From assembly GCA_963966185.1 (NCBI GenBank), contig CAWZYM010000172.1:415001-479000 (forward strand): DNA of 64,000 bases, in the 5' to 3' direction. The notes under the pieces were generated by a model, which had not been told where the DNA came from, ran no database searches, and saw only the letters and a program-made list of their open reading frames with translations. Position numbers and translations under genes: made by a program. The stretch comes from Rhabditoides inermis. Taxonomy: Eukaryota; Nematoda; Chromadorea; Rhabditida; Rhabditidae. Shown here in pieces: positions 13,595-23,415 of this stretch (its first letter is position 1; each line of letters opens with the position of its first letter).

Positions 13595-15763
13595 TCTGTC
13601 CTATCAATGAGTGCTTTCACTGAAAAATTCACTGAAAATAGTGAAATTTTCATTGAAATGATGAAAATTTCAACGAATGGGTGTAATATTCAATGAATTG
13701 GTGAAAATTTCATTGCAAGTGTGAAAAATTCATTGAATGTAGTGAAATTTTCAAAGAAAGTTTCATTTTCAACCTTCATTTTCAACGGCGGCTGTCTGTT
13801 CGCTCGGAAAACGGGCAGAGTTTCAGATTTCTATTTTTAACGAATATTCGTCAGTTGTATTGCGTACGTTTTATTCCTTCAGCTGTTTTTTCTTCGAAAT
13901 ATTACATGTTTTGTTTGTTTATATGAATGTTATTTTGTTTTTTATATGTTCATGTTTTTATGATGTTGTGATTACAATGCATTGATTAAACGTCAGGAGC
14001 AGGAGCGCGTCGAAGGAAGGATGCGAAGCTCCGCCGTCCTCGTCACCGACTTCAAGATCATCAAGGTGTGAATATTTTCTGAATTTTCACCCATCTCGTT
14101 TCACTTGTGTGTTGTTGATGTTGTGCCCACATATTGCCATCATCCCGCCGTTGTTGCGCCTGCTGCACCACAGTACCTAGAACATGTTGATAGTAATATC
14201 TAACGGTTGTGTTCAGTGCTTCCCGTCTGGAGTGAATCAAGAACATCTGGAAGACCGCCAACAAGGGGCGGACGCCTGACCGACGTTGTCATCGCCACCG
14301 ACATCAAGCTCATCAAGCGACGGAGCAGTGGATCTTCATGTGCGCGGCGCACAAGAACCCCCTCACCCCCACCTACTCAACAACACCAAGTACATCTCCT
14401 CGTCTCCACCAAGGTACGCCATGTTTTGGGTTTGTCAATATTATTGTTTGTGTTTTTCTTCATTTTTTTTGTCTAGGAGTCATCGATCTCTAAACTGGGC
14501 TCGATCTGCAGTCGTGTGAACGACATCACGCACGCCTACACCACCACCCGCCGACGCACATGTATCGCTTCACCCTCTCCGTCAACAAGTACGGTCTGAT
14601 GAGCGCCGAGAACCTCATCGTGCCCATACTCTTCTCCCAGATTTGCCAGAGCTGTACAATTTACGTTTTTTGTTACTACAAGTTGGAACGCTTTCGTGTT
14701 TTGTGCGTGTCGTCGGTGAGAAAATTTATTCATATGCATTTGAGGTGGAAACACGGTATAAAACAAGGAAACAGAAACAAAACGCTTGAAAAAAAACGTT
14801 TGAGATAGCGAGACGCACAACACGGGATGTACTTGGTGTTGTTGAGTAGGTAGGGGGGGGGGGGGTTCTTGTGCGCCGCGCACATGAAGATCCACTGCCC
14901 CGTCGCCGTCACCTGCACTCACACACATCTTCGGAACGCACTCGTCCTGGAATGCATATAAATGAATGCAAATATTTTAAAACACACAACACGTACCTGT
15001 AAGAAGATGAGGAATAACCCAGAAAAACACACACCTTGTCCTTGATGAGCTTGATGTCGGTGGCGATGACAACGTCGGTCAGGCGTCCGCCCCTTGTTGG
15101 CGGTCTTCCAGATGTTCTTGATTCACTCCAGACGGGAAGCACTGAACACAACCGTTAGATATTACTATCAACATGTTCTAGGTACTGTGGTGCAGCAGGC
15201 GCAACAACGGCGGGATGATGGCAATATGTGGGCACAACATCAACAACACACAAGTGAAACGAGATGGGTGAAAATTCAGAAAATATTCACACCTTGATGA
15301 TCTTGAAGTCGGTGACGAGGACGGCGGAGCTTCGCATCCTTCCTTCGACGCGCTCCTGCTTTTGACGTTTAATCAATGCATTGTAATCACAACATCATAA
15401 AAACATGAACATATAAAAAACAAAATAACATTCATATAAACAAACAAAACATGTAATATTTCGAAGAAAAAACAGCTGAAGGAATAAAACGTACGCAGTA
15501 CAACTGACGAATATTCGTTAAAAATATAAATCTGAAACTCTGCCCGTTTTCCGAGCGAACAGACAGCCGCCGTTGAAAATGAAGGTTGAAAATGAAACTT
15601 TCTTTGAAAATTTCACTACATTCAATGAATTTTTCACACTTGCAATGAAATTTTCACCAATTCATTGAATATTACACCCATTCGTTGAAATTTTCATCAT
15701 TTCAATGAAAATTTCACTATTTTCAGTGAATTTTTCAGTGAAAGCACTCATTGATAGGACAGA
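13595..15763. mobile_element. 2.2-kb fold-back element in intron 12 of S28 copy 1
   Basis: The left arm (about 13595-14395) and right arm (about 14826-15763) are inverted copies that can be followed almost base for base. The outer ends read TCTGTCCTATCAATGAGTGC and its complement. Inside each end is a run of TTCATTGAAA-like subrepeats. A central loop of about 430 bp remains. The equivalent intron of copy 2 is 480 bp and lacks it. A possible 8-bp target duplication (CCTATTGG / CCCATTGC) has two mismatches, so it is uncertain. The arms contain exon-like sequence from an unidentified gene. Confidence 0.8.
13997..14640 (+). pseudogene. Exon-like fragments of an unidentified gene inside the fold-back element
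   Basis: Segment 13997-14065 reads EQERVEGRMRSSAVLVTDFK and IIK between acceptor-like and donor-like sites. About 200 bp on, a second block reads GGRLTDVVIATDIKLIK; both share the pattern G-R-x-x-x-V-x-x-TD-x-K-x-IK. A further block gives WIFMCAAHKNP, and the loop holds FTLSVNKYGLMSAENLIVP in a third frame. Frames shift between blocks, so no intact protein is encoded here. The right arm carries the first blocks on the - strand, with what looks like an extra intron at about 14935-15035. I do not recognise the family. The fragments were probably captured from a host gene elsewhere. Confidence 0.45.
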
Positions 15764-16321
15764 CCCATTGCTGTCGCACACGCAACTCCATCAGATGCCT
15801 GCTTCTTTGATTTTCGAAAAGAAGCAGATGTGAAGGAATGACAAATCACATAGATTACTTTAGATTTAGAAGAAAACAAGTATTTCTGTGGAACAACAAA
15901 GAAGGTTTGTTTCAGTCTGACCCGACGAGGTACGGGGGGCGGGGAGTGAAGCGCCTGTGCGAGATCATGACAGACGACCAGACCAACGACGACTCCGTCA
16001 CCCGAGTGAACAACGTCATCGAATGGGTGGGCACGCATTGGCAACTCCCTCCTCTCCCCTCTCTCTCCCCTCTCTCTCTCCCCCTCCCTCCACTTCATTT
16101 GATGATCGTTTCAGACCAACTTGTTCTCCGGCCAGCCTGCCAACGCTCCCTTCCCTAACAGCTACAGCGATGTGATCGAGCAGTTCCAGGATGTCAACTA
16201 TGACGACTCGTCTATCGATCAGGGTGAGAGAAAATGAAGGGAGATAGAGATCGATAGAACACGTGCATTGTGTTTTTTTTTGTTTAGCCGGTTGAATCCG
16301 GTGTCCTCTCACGGGGAGATA

Positions 16322-16681
16322 GGTCCTCCACTCGGATTTACTTCATAAGGTAGAAATTGAAAGCTCTTAACCTACTGTTTAACATATCGAAAAATCAGCT
16401 GCCCTCGTTTCGGTTTAGGCATACCTTTTGACTCGGCTCTAAATCGACGAAATTTCAAAGTTTTTATGAATGGTATAGTCTTCTATAACTATTAGGCACC
16501 CACTCTCGTAAGAATAGTGCAACATACGTGTCACAAATTACAGTAATCTGGTCTCAACTTCGAACGAAGATTATGGTACTGTAATGGACACGAGGGCAGC
16601 TGAATTTTTGATATGTTTAAGTAAATGTAAATCAAGAACTTTTGAATGATTCCTTCACATTGTAAATCCGAGTGGAGGACC
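16322..16681. mobile_element. MITE B: TA-flanked palindromic element in intron 14 of S28 copy 1
   Basis: The left end GGTCCTCCACTCGGATTTAC is exactly complementary to the right end, and TA lies at both outer borders. Inner sections also pair imperfectly (around CAGCTGCCCTCG and CGAGGGCAGCTG). At about 360 bp and without coding sequence it fits a Tc1/mariner-type MITE. S28 copy 2 lacks it. Confidence 0.8.
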
Positions 16682-16863
16682 TAGAACTCCTCCCTCGTTA
16701 GTCGAGAACAAGATAGGGTTCTTGGATCACGACCACGTCATCAGAGGGAGTTGGGAGTTGGGTTTGGTATAGTATACGAATTTACGGTGACGCATTTTTT
16801 CACATCTTTCACGCGAACAGCAACAAAAAGTACTGTATTCGAACAGTGGATAGTACTCAGAGA

Positions 16864-16948
16864 CCGACCGCGGCAGCTGCGGCGGAGGTAACCCCTTCCG
16901 CCGCGACTGCCGCGGACCGTTTTACCTCCGCCGCGGCTGCCGCGGGGT
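16864..16948. repeat. GC-rich perfect hairpin
   Basis: A block of about 24 bp built of CCGCGGCAG, CTGCGGCGG and AGGTAA is followed after a short spacer by its inverted complement. It also contains further CCGCGG palindromes. It stands out in an AT-rich intron and is absent from copy 2. It may be the core of another inverted-repeat insertion. Confidence 0.6.
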
Positions 16949-17174
16949 TTATCTCTGTATGGTATCATGTTGTTCTCACACAATGTTTTTCATATAATAT
17001 GATCATAGTCAAAATTATACGGTATATGCTGGTTATCATTTCTACAACATTTGTTCAGCGTCGATCCGTGGTTGGATGTGGCTGTGCTGCAATCAGCTGG
17101 GTTACCTACAGACCACCGATCAGGGAAGGAACGTCTTCGGACAGATCGTCCCTCTCAAGTGAGCAGAGAGAGGG

Positions 17175-17176
17175 TT

Positions 17177-17225
<49 letters not shown>

Positions 17226-17229
17226 AAGA
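17175..17229 (+). repeat. GA microsatellite in intron 15 of S28 copy 1
   Basis: A (GA)n tract begins shortly after the exon 15 donor and reaches the acceptor region. The same repeat in shorter form occurs at 46776-46803 in copy 2. Confidence 0.85.
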
Positions 17230-17793
17230 GTCTTTTCAGCTACTTCATCGATATGTGCTCTGACATGTTCAACGACGCCACCAACACCATCGACGTCACT
17301 TACATCAGGTTGGAACAGATCAGAGTAGATTGGACCAATCATAATATATCATGTGTTTTGTATTATGTATATTTTGCCAGGGACCACAACATTGCTGCGA
17401 AGAAGGTGTACGGAGGCGGGGACGGATACAGGGTGGGCATAGTAGACGCGAGTCTGTTATGAGTATGGCATTGCAGGCGTCTAACGTCGTTCTTCCGAAC
17501 GGCTCTCTGGACCCGTGGCACGCACAGGGCTCGTTCCATCAGGACAACGCCACCCACCAGATACCTATCCTCATTCAGGGTGAGTAGACGGAGTACCTGT
17601 CACTCTTGCATAATGCTGACCACGTGTAGCTTCACATCGAATGTGATCAGGATCACTGATAATATTACTTTCTGCGCATTAAGAATGAAATAATCAATAT
17701 TAATCGCTGTGGAAGGAACGCGCTGGAGAACCGCGCACTGTCATGTACTGGAAGACGTGTTGCTGTTGCAGGCGCGGCGCACTGTGCTGACAT

Positions 17794-18743
17794 CCCAATT
17801 TCAAACATTACCAGGTAAGAGGATATAGATACATGGATGATCTACTGATAATATATAGACACAATGACCATGACATTATCTCAAAAATTCAGTCTATTTA
17901 CCATAATTCACTAACACTCGAACAAACAAGCGCCACTGATAAACAAACAGTCTTCCTTGATCTCGAAATAACCATTAAAAATCAAATAATTACTTCACTT
18001 TATAATAAGACAGATGAATACTCGTTCGAAATAGTCCGCTATCCAAAATACAATACAAACATGAAACGCAGCATATCGTGGAACTGTTTGAATGGAGAAG
18101 TACTGAGAATATACAGATGTTGTACTGAGACGAAGACTTTTATGTCTAGAATCAAAGAACTACGAGATAAATTTATAAGAAACGGTTTTCCCAGTCAAGA
18201 AATAAACATGAAAATTGCATACGCAGTTATGCAGAATAAATCTCCCACTATAAAATATAATCTTGAAAAAATGGAGTCCTTTTTGAAACTTTTTAATTGA
18301 GAAGTGATTAACGCCCGCAACGGAAATATTGATCTTTGAACTAAACCCAGCACTGCACACTCAGTGCGAGTGACCTCAAGGAGACCTACGGCAGACTACG
18401 CTGTAGCCACGCCACACCCATCCCACTGCCTCGCGCAGTCACTCACAAACAAATTCTCAAGCGTCTCCACACTGTTTTGTGCTCATTACTTGTAACTTGC
18501 TTGCTTATGATAGTTATTTCGCGTTTTCTTTCCTTTCTTTTTATATACCATATACAATACTATCCATTCAAAAATTACACGTCTCTCTATCGTTACTGAC
18601 GAGGGTGGGAGGGACAAAGTTTTGCCGTATAGCGTTTTACACCCGAAACGGCTTTTATCTTTTATCTCTCTGTCTTTCTCTCTGTCTCACCCCCTTTTTT
18701 GTTTTGTTTGTTATCGCAATTATTATGTTGCGTTTATTATTTA
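17794..18743 (+). mobile_element. 5'-truncated upstream copy of the Penelope-like element (pseudo-LTR)
   Basis: It contains the C-terminal part of the RT protein from just before the YMDD motif (open to a stop at 18300) and the 3' UTR. Its first bases supply an in-frame TAA to the S28 exon. They also contain a strong donor sequence, CCAG/GTAAGA, at 17814/17815, which could let the host transcript splice out of the element. Confidence 0.88.
18591..18652 (+). ncRNA. Hammerhead-like ribozyme core motif, upstream copy
   Basis: Box CTGACGA (18596-18602) is followed by GGGTG (18603-18607). CACCC (18640-18644) is followed directly by GAAA and CGGC (18645-18652). This gives a 5-bp helix II flanked by the two conserved hammerhead boxes. 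Within the loop, GCCG-TA (18624-18629) can pair with CGGC as helix III plus the UH cleavage step. TAGCG (18630-18634) can pair with CGTTA (18591-18595) as helix I. All core parts are present, but the substrate strand sits inside the helix II loop instead of at an end. Hammerheads are known in Penelope-like elements. Activity is unproven. Confidence 0.45.
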
Positions 18744-20300
18744 TTGTTTGTACCGGTAAGATTCGGTGACTGTGTAGTCTGTGACTCACTCCCTTTTCTG
18801 ACCCGGGGGGGAATATCGATCGCATGATCAATATCTCCGTTCGCAATTATTATCCATTATGCACTAACCCTTTTCTCCTTTTTTCTTTTTCTTCTTCTTA
18901 CATATTAAATCATTAATTCTCATCACTACACCTGCTATCATGAGCTTGTTTCCTTATGAGGCTTGCCTCACCCACCACGCTACCCCCAACGGGCAGCGAT
19001 CGAGGTCCGCCTCACCCACCACGCTACCCCTAGCGGGCAGCGATCGAGGTTCGCCTCACCCACCACGCTACCCCTTGCGGGCAGCGATCGAGGTTCGCCT
19101 CACCCACCACGCTACCCCTAGCGGGCAGCGATCGAGGTCCGCCTCACCCACCACGCTACCCCTAGCGGGCAGCGATCGAGGTTCGCCTCACCCACCACGC
19201 TACCCCTAGCGGGCAGCGATCGAGGTCCGCCTCACCCACCACGCTACCCCTAGCGGGCAGCGATCGAGGTTCGCCTCACCCACCACGCTACCCCTAGCGG
19301 GCAGCGATCGAGGTCCGCCTCACCCACCACGCTACCCCTAGCGGGCAGCGATCGAGGTCCGCCTCACCCACCACGCTACCCCTAGCGGGCAGCGATCGAG
19401 GTCCGCCTCACCCACCACGCTACCCCTAGCGGGCAGCGATCGAGGTCCGCCTCACCCACCACGCTACCCCTAGCGGGCAGCGATCGAGGTCCGCCTCACC
19501 CACCACGCTACCCCTAGCGGGCAGCGATCGAGGTTCGCCTCACCCACCACGCTACCCCTAGCGGGCAGCAATCGAGGTTCGCCTCACCCACCACGCCGCC
19601 AAATGGCGGTGACTCTTTCACTACTGTATTCCTTTGGAATGCACTCAGAAGTTTATTCTTCTGACTCCACTATTAAGAGACATTGTCTCTAATACATTCA
19701 ACTGATCCTATCAGGACTTAGTCCTGATCACTCTTACTACATTTTAAGGTTATATTCATTCAAGATTACCAATCATTATTGACTACCTTCCTTCTGACAT
19801 AACAACTTTTCAAAACACAACTTTTCCCTCCCAATTCAAAACTTCTAAAATAAAAGAACAGTCACAATGTATTCAACTAACGCTACAATAACAAACTCGC
19901 CTTTCATCCGCGCTGATCAACAATTATCACCAACAATGGCTAAATAAAATTTACATTGATTGAGCTTACAACCTATCCAAGACATCCATTATTAAGTAAA
20001 ATACCACGAGGATTCAACCTCGGAATTTAAAAAATCGCCTTCATCATGATGAGGATTAATGATCAGGACGGTACCTTACCGCACAGTGGTGTGTCCTGAC
20101 GCCTACCGTGATGAGGGGACAGGGATACCCAGTCCGACCAATACTTATTATTCATCACTTCACCAACAAATATACTCTGTCACCACAGTGCACCCACTTA
20201 CTTCCGGCTCGGTGGCCACTAAACACCGAACACCACAACCACCCAATTCGCTTACTATCAAAATAACAATATCAAATGCCGGAGGGAAGGGAAGTCAAAA
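18744..20300 (+). other. 5' leader of the full Penelope-like copy
   Basis: AT-rich sequence with the 44-bp repeats. A second short open frame (20059-20352) overlaps the start of the RT ORF in another frame. It has no recognisable domain and may be untranslated leader. Confidence 0.6.
18962..19600 (+). repeat. 44-bp tandem repeats in the leader of the Penelope-like element
   Basis: About 14 head-to-tail units of 44 bp contain CCTCACCCACCACGCTACCC and GCGGGCAGCGATCGAGG. Units differ mainly at a C/T position (GGTCCGCC / GGTTCGCC) and in the first and last units. The repeats end at CACGCCGCCAAATGG. Unit length is not a multiple of three, so the apparent open frame here is not a protein gene. They lie between the truncated copy and the ORF, that is, in the 5' leader. 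Confidence 0.92.
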
Positions 20301-23063
20301 ATGGCCATTATACCCACCTCAACCACAGCTAATGGAATACGCTGTACTATAAAACAGTGCGTTATCTGCCCCAAACTAAAATTCGCAAACACAACAAAAA
20401 GCAGTCAAACAGGATTTACGCATCCTACTATGAAATACGGTGATGCTAATTGTTCTTCAACGTGCCTAATCTATCTTATTACATGCAACAAATGTAAAAT
20501 CCAGTATGTTGGCGAAACTAGCACAACACTGAAACAAAGAATGTCAAAACACAGAAATTCCTTCAAAAACGATAAATACAATACTTACATAAGTAATCAT
20601 TTCCAAGCAAACGACCACAACCCAGAAGACTTCACGATAGAAATTCTTGACAATCATGAAGAAAATAGTAACACTCAAATTAGACTTTCGAAAGAACTAT
20701 ATTGGATTAAAACATTAATATCAGCATACCCATTTGGTCTAAATGATCAAATAAAATCTTTTGGAAATATTTCAAACAATTTAACTCTTGGAAAGATTAA
20801 AAATCATCCATTTTACAGTCAAAATATTCAATTCGAAACAAAGAAAAGAAGAGGTAAAAAGAGAAGATCACTTAAAAAGGGTAAAAACACAAAATCTATA
20901 CAAGAATTGCTTACAAATATAGAATCACTTGAAAGAACAGATCTCTACAAATATTACAGATGCTTATCCAAACATTCAGTAGAAACGCTAACAAACTACA
21001 TGATCAATAATTTAGACTTCAATCTACTATCACCATACGTCAAAAGAAAAATATTTGCAATGGTTTGCAATTTTCTTACAAATTACAAAAAAGAAAATAC
21101 TATACATAAGCCCGACAACTATCACTACGTTAAAATAAGATACTATGGCCAATTTATGGAAAATATTAATCTATCAAAAATTATTAATAAATGCATTAAA
21201 GAAACTAATACGCTAGTTGGAAGTAAAATACAACAAGTAAGAATAACATACGAGAACGAACTTTCTATATTCCATAAAATAGCAAATTACAACTCATTTT
21301 TAAAAGAATTGAACAACGATATGATTTCTAACATCATTGAAAGTGAATGTGAATGTAAAACAACTTATAAAAACTTCATTAATTCTCATCACAATCATAT
21401 AGTAACTGGAAATCTAAACATAATCGAGAATCCAAAACTACGAAACCTTATGGAACAAGGAACAAAATTCAGAGAACAAAAAAGGTACACAATAAATGAT
21501 ATCCAAACTGAGGTTGAAACTACACTAAACCAATTCTGCAAACTTATTGCTAACAAATATCAACTCCATAAAAACATTGAAAATCTTGTCACAAATTCAA
21601 TACTCTCACAATTTAAAATAAAGCTGAGAAAACAATACATTCCATATTCTAATGAAAATAATTGGCATTCTTTGCATAAAGAACTAAAAGAACTTCAAAA
21701 ACACTTCATCATCACATGCATTGACAAAGCCGCAGGTAATTTTGCACTTACTTGCAAAAAACTTTACGTAATAACCATGAACAAAGAATTAGGTTTTGAT
21801 CATGTAACGAGAAAAAATATTGCTTCTAACCCCACATATAAAATATACGACCGTGAAACATATTCTTCTATTATTAAAAGACATGAAATTACCACAAAAA
21901 GCCTCAACCTCGAAACCAAAAGTAAGGACCTAGCGTTACCCAAAATTTATGCCATCCCAAAAATGCACAAAACTCCAATAAAATTTAGATTCATCACAGG
22001 CGCTTATAATAGCAGTATCAAAGCTATTTCTATAGATACGCAAAGAATTCTAAAACACATGAAAAGTCATTTCAAAAACTATTCAGAAACTATTAGACAA
22101 CGAAATGGACAAAAGTCATCCCCGTACTGGTCGGTGGATAACAGCATTGAAGTCGTCGACGACCTTAGGGGTATCGATAACATTTCAAACAAATTGGTCT
22201 ATTGTGCAGATTTCAGCAGTCTGTTTACAAATCTTCCACATGACGTTGTTAAGAAACACATGTTCGAACTGATAGAATTATGTTTTAAAAACAGTGGTAA
22301 AAACTATATCACCGTAACTTACAATAAAGTCTTTTACAATAATCCTAAAGAAAATGATTCATCCCGAAACACCAACAGAACCTACACGAAAGATGACGTC
22401 AAATTTATGATTGAGTATATCCTCCAAAACAGCTTTGCTGTCTATGGAGACAATGTATATCAACAGATATCCGGCATTCCGCAAGGAAATAATGCTTCTC
22501 CTCTCATTGCTGATTTGACACTCTCACACATGGAATACACATTCATGAAACAAAATCCCAATTTCAAACATTACCAGGTAAGAGGATATAGATACATGGA
22601 TGATCTACTGATAATATATAGACACAATGACCATGACATTATCTCAAAAATTCAGTCTATTTACCATAATTCACTAACACTCGAACAAACAAGCGCCACT
22701 GATAAACAAACAGTCTTCCTTGATCTCGAAATAACCATTAAAAATCAAATAATTACTTCACTTTATAATAAGACAGATGAATACTCGTTCGAAATAGTCC
22801 GCTATCCAAAATACAATACAAACATGAAACGCAGCATATCGTGGAACTGTTTGAATGGAGAAGTACTGAGAATATACAGATGTTGTACTGAGACGAAGAC
22901 TTTTATGTCTAGAATCAAAGAACTACGAGATAAATTTATAAGAAACGGTTTTCCCAGTCAAGAAATAAACATGAAAATTGCATACGCAGTTATGCAGAAT
23001 AAATCTCCCACTATAAAATATAATCTTGAAAAAATGGAGTCCTTTTTGAAACTTTTTAATTGA
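20301..23063 (+). CDS. Penelope-like element protein: N-terminal GIY-YIG endonuclease plus reverse transcriptase
   Basis: An uninterrupted 920-residue ORF. Residues about 15-24 have closely spaced cysteines (CTIKQCVIC), a likely zinc-binding motif. The GIY-YIG-like domain follows at about 56-165: IYLITCNKCKIQYVGETS, then LKQRMSKHR with the catalytic Arg, and later LSKELYWIKTL with the metal-binding Glu. The RT region shows a DKG-like motif (CIDKAAGNFAL), LPKIYAIPKMHK, motif A (CADFSSLFTNLP), motif B (GIPQGNNASPL), motif C (YRYMDDLLIIY) and motif D (TVFLDLEI). Canonical Penelope proteins carry GIY-YIG at the C terminus. The N-terminal position is that of the Chlamys/Naiad clade with permuted domains. 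The protein would nick target DNA and prime reverse transcription. The start is the first in-frame Met. The A-rich codon use differs sharply from the GC-rich host exons. Confidence 0.92.
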   Translation: MAIIPTSTTANGIRCTIKQCVICPKLKFANTTKSSQTGFTHPTMKYGDANCSSTCLIYLITCNKCKIQYVGETSTTLKQRMSKHRNSFKNDKYNTYISNHFQANDHNPEDFTIEILDNHEENSNTQIRLSKELYWIKTLISAYPFGLNDQIKSFGNISNNLTLGKIKNHPFYSQNIQFETKKRRGKKRRSLKKGKNTKSIQELLTNIESLERTDLYKYYRCLSKHSVETLTNYMINNLDFNLLSPYVKRKIFAMVCNFLTNYKKENTIHKPDNYHYVKIRYYGQFMENINLSKIINKCIKETNTLVGSKIQQVRITYENELSIFHKIANYNSFLKELNNDMISNIIESECECKTTYKNFINSHHNHIVTGNLNIIENPKLRNLMEQGTKFREQKRYTINDIQTEVETTLNQFCKLIANKYQLHKNIENLVTNSILSQFKIKLRKQYIPYSNENNWHSLHKELKELQKHFIITCIDKAAGNFALTCKKLYVITMNKELGFDHVTRKNIASNPTYKIYDRETYSSIIKRHEITTKSLNLETKSKDLALPKIYAIPKMHKTPIKFRFITGAYNSSIKAISIDTQRILKHMKSHFKNYSETIRQRNGQKSSPYWSVDNSIEVVDDLRGIDNISNKLVYCADFSSLFTNLPHDVVKKHMFELIELCFKNSGKNYITVTYNKVFYNNPKENDSSRNTNRTYTKDDVKFMIEYILQNSFAVYGDNVYQQISGIPQGNNASPLIADLTLSHMEYTFMKQNPNFKHYQVRGYRYMDDLLIIYRHNDHDIISKIQSIYHNSLTLEQTSATDKQTVFLDLEITIKNQIITSLYNKTDEYSFEIVRYPKYNTNMKRSISWNCLNGEVLRIYRCCTETKTFMSRIKELRDKFIRNGFPSQEINMKIAYAVMQNKSPTIKYNLEKMESFLKLFN

Positions 23064-23353
23064 GAAGTGATTAACGCCCGCAACGGAAATATTGATCTTT
23101 GAACTAAACCCAGCACTGCACACTCAGTGCGAGTGACCTCAAGGAGACCTACGGCAGACTACGCTGTAGCCACGCCACACCCATCCCACTGCCTCGCGCA
23201 GTCACTCACAAACAAATTCTCAAGCGTCTCCACACTGTTTTGTGCTCATTACTTGTAACTTGCTTGCTTATGATAGTTATTTCGCGTTTTCTTTCCTTTC
23301 TTTTTATATACCATATACAATACTATCCATTCAAAAATTACACGTCTCTCTAT

Positions 23354-23415
23354 CGTTACTGACGAGGGTGGGAGGGACAAAGTTTTGCCGTATAGCGTTT
23401 TACACCCGAAACGGC
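23354..23415 (+). ncRNA. Hammerhead-like ribozyme core motif, downstream copy
   Basis: Same sequence as at 18591-18652, in the 3' UTR of the full copy, 4763 bp downstream. CTGACGA is at 23359-23365 and GAAA at 23408-23411. Two copies within one element would let one act on the other in the same transcript. Confidence 0.45.

Noticed and set aside
17833..18300. Independent 155-codon gene
   Set aside because: It is identical to the C-terminal part of the reverse transcriptase ORF and belongs to the truncated upstream copy.
18591..18652. Ordinary type I, II or III hammerhead
   Set aside because: I looked for a cleavage strand before the first box or after GAAAC and found none with matching helices. 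Only the loop-embedded strand fits, so a standard self-cleaving topology is not claimed.
20059..20352. Separate first ORF of the Penelope-like element
   Set aside because: It overlaps the RT ORF in another frame and has no domain. It could be leader sequence; the evidence is too weak to call it a gene.
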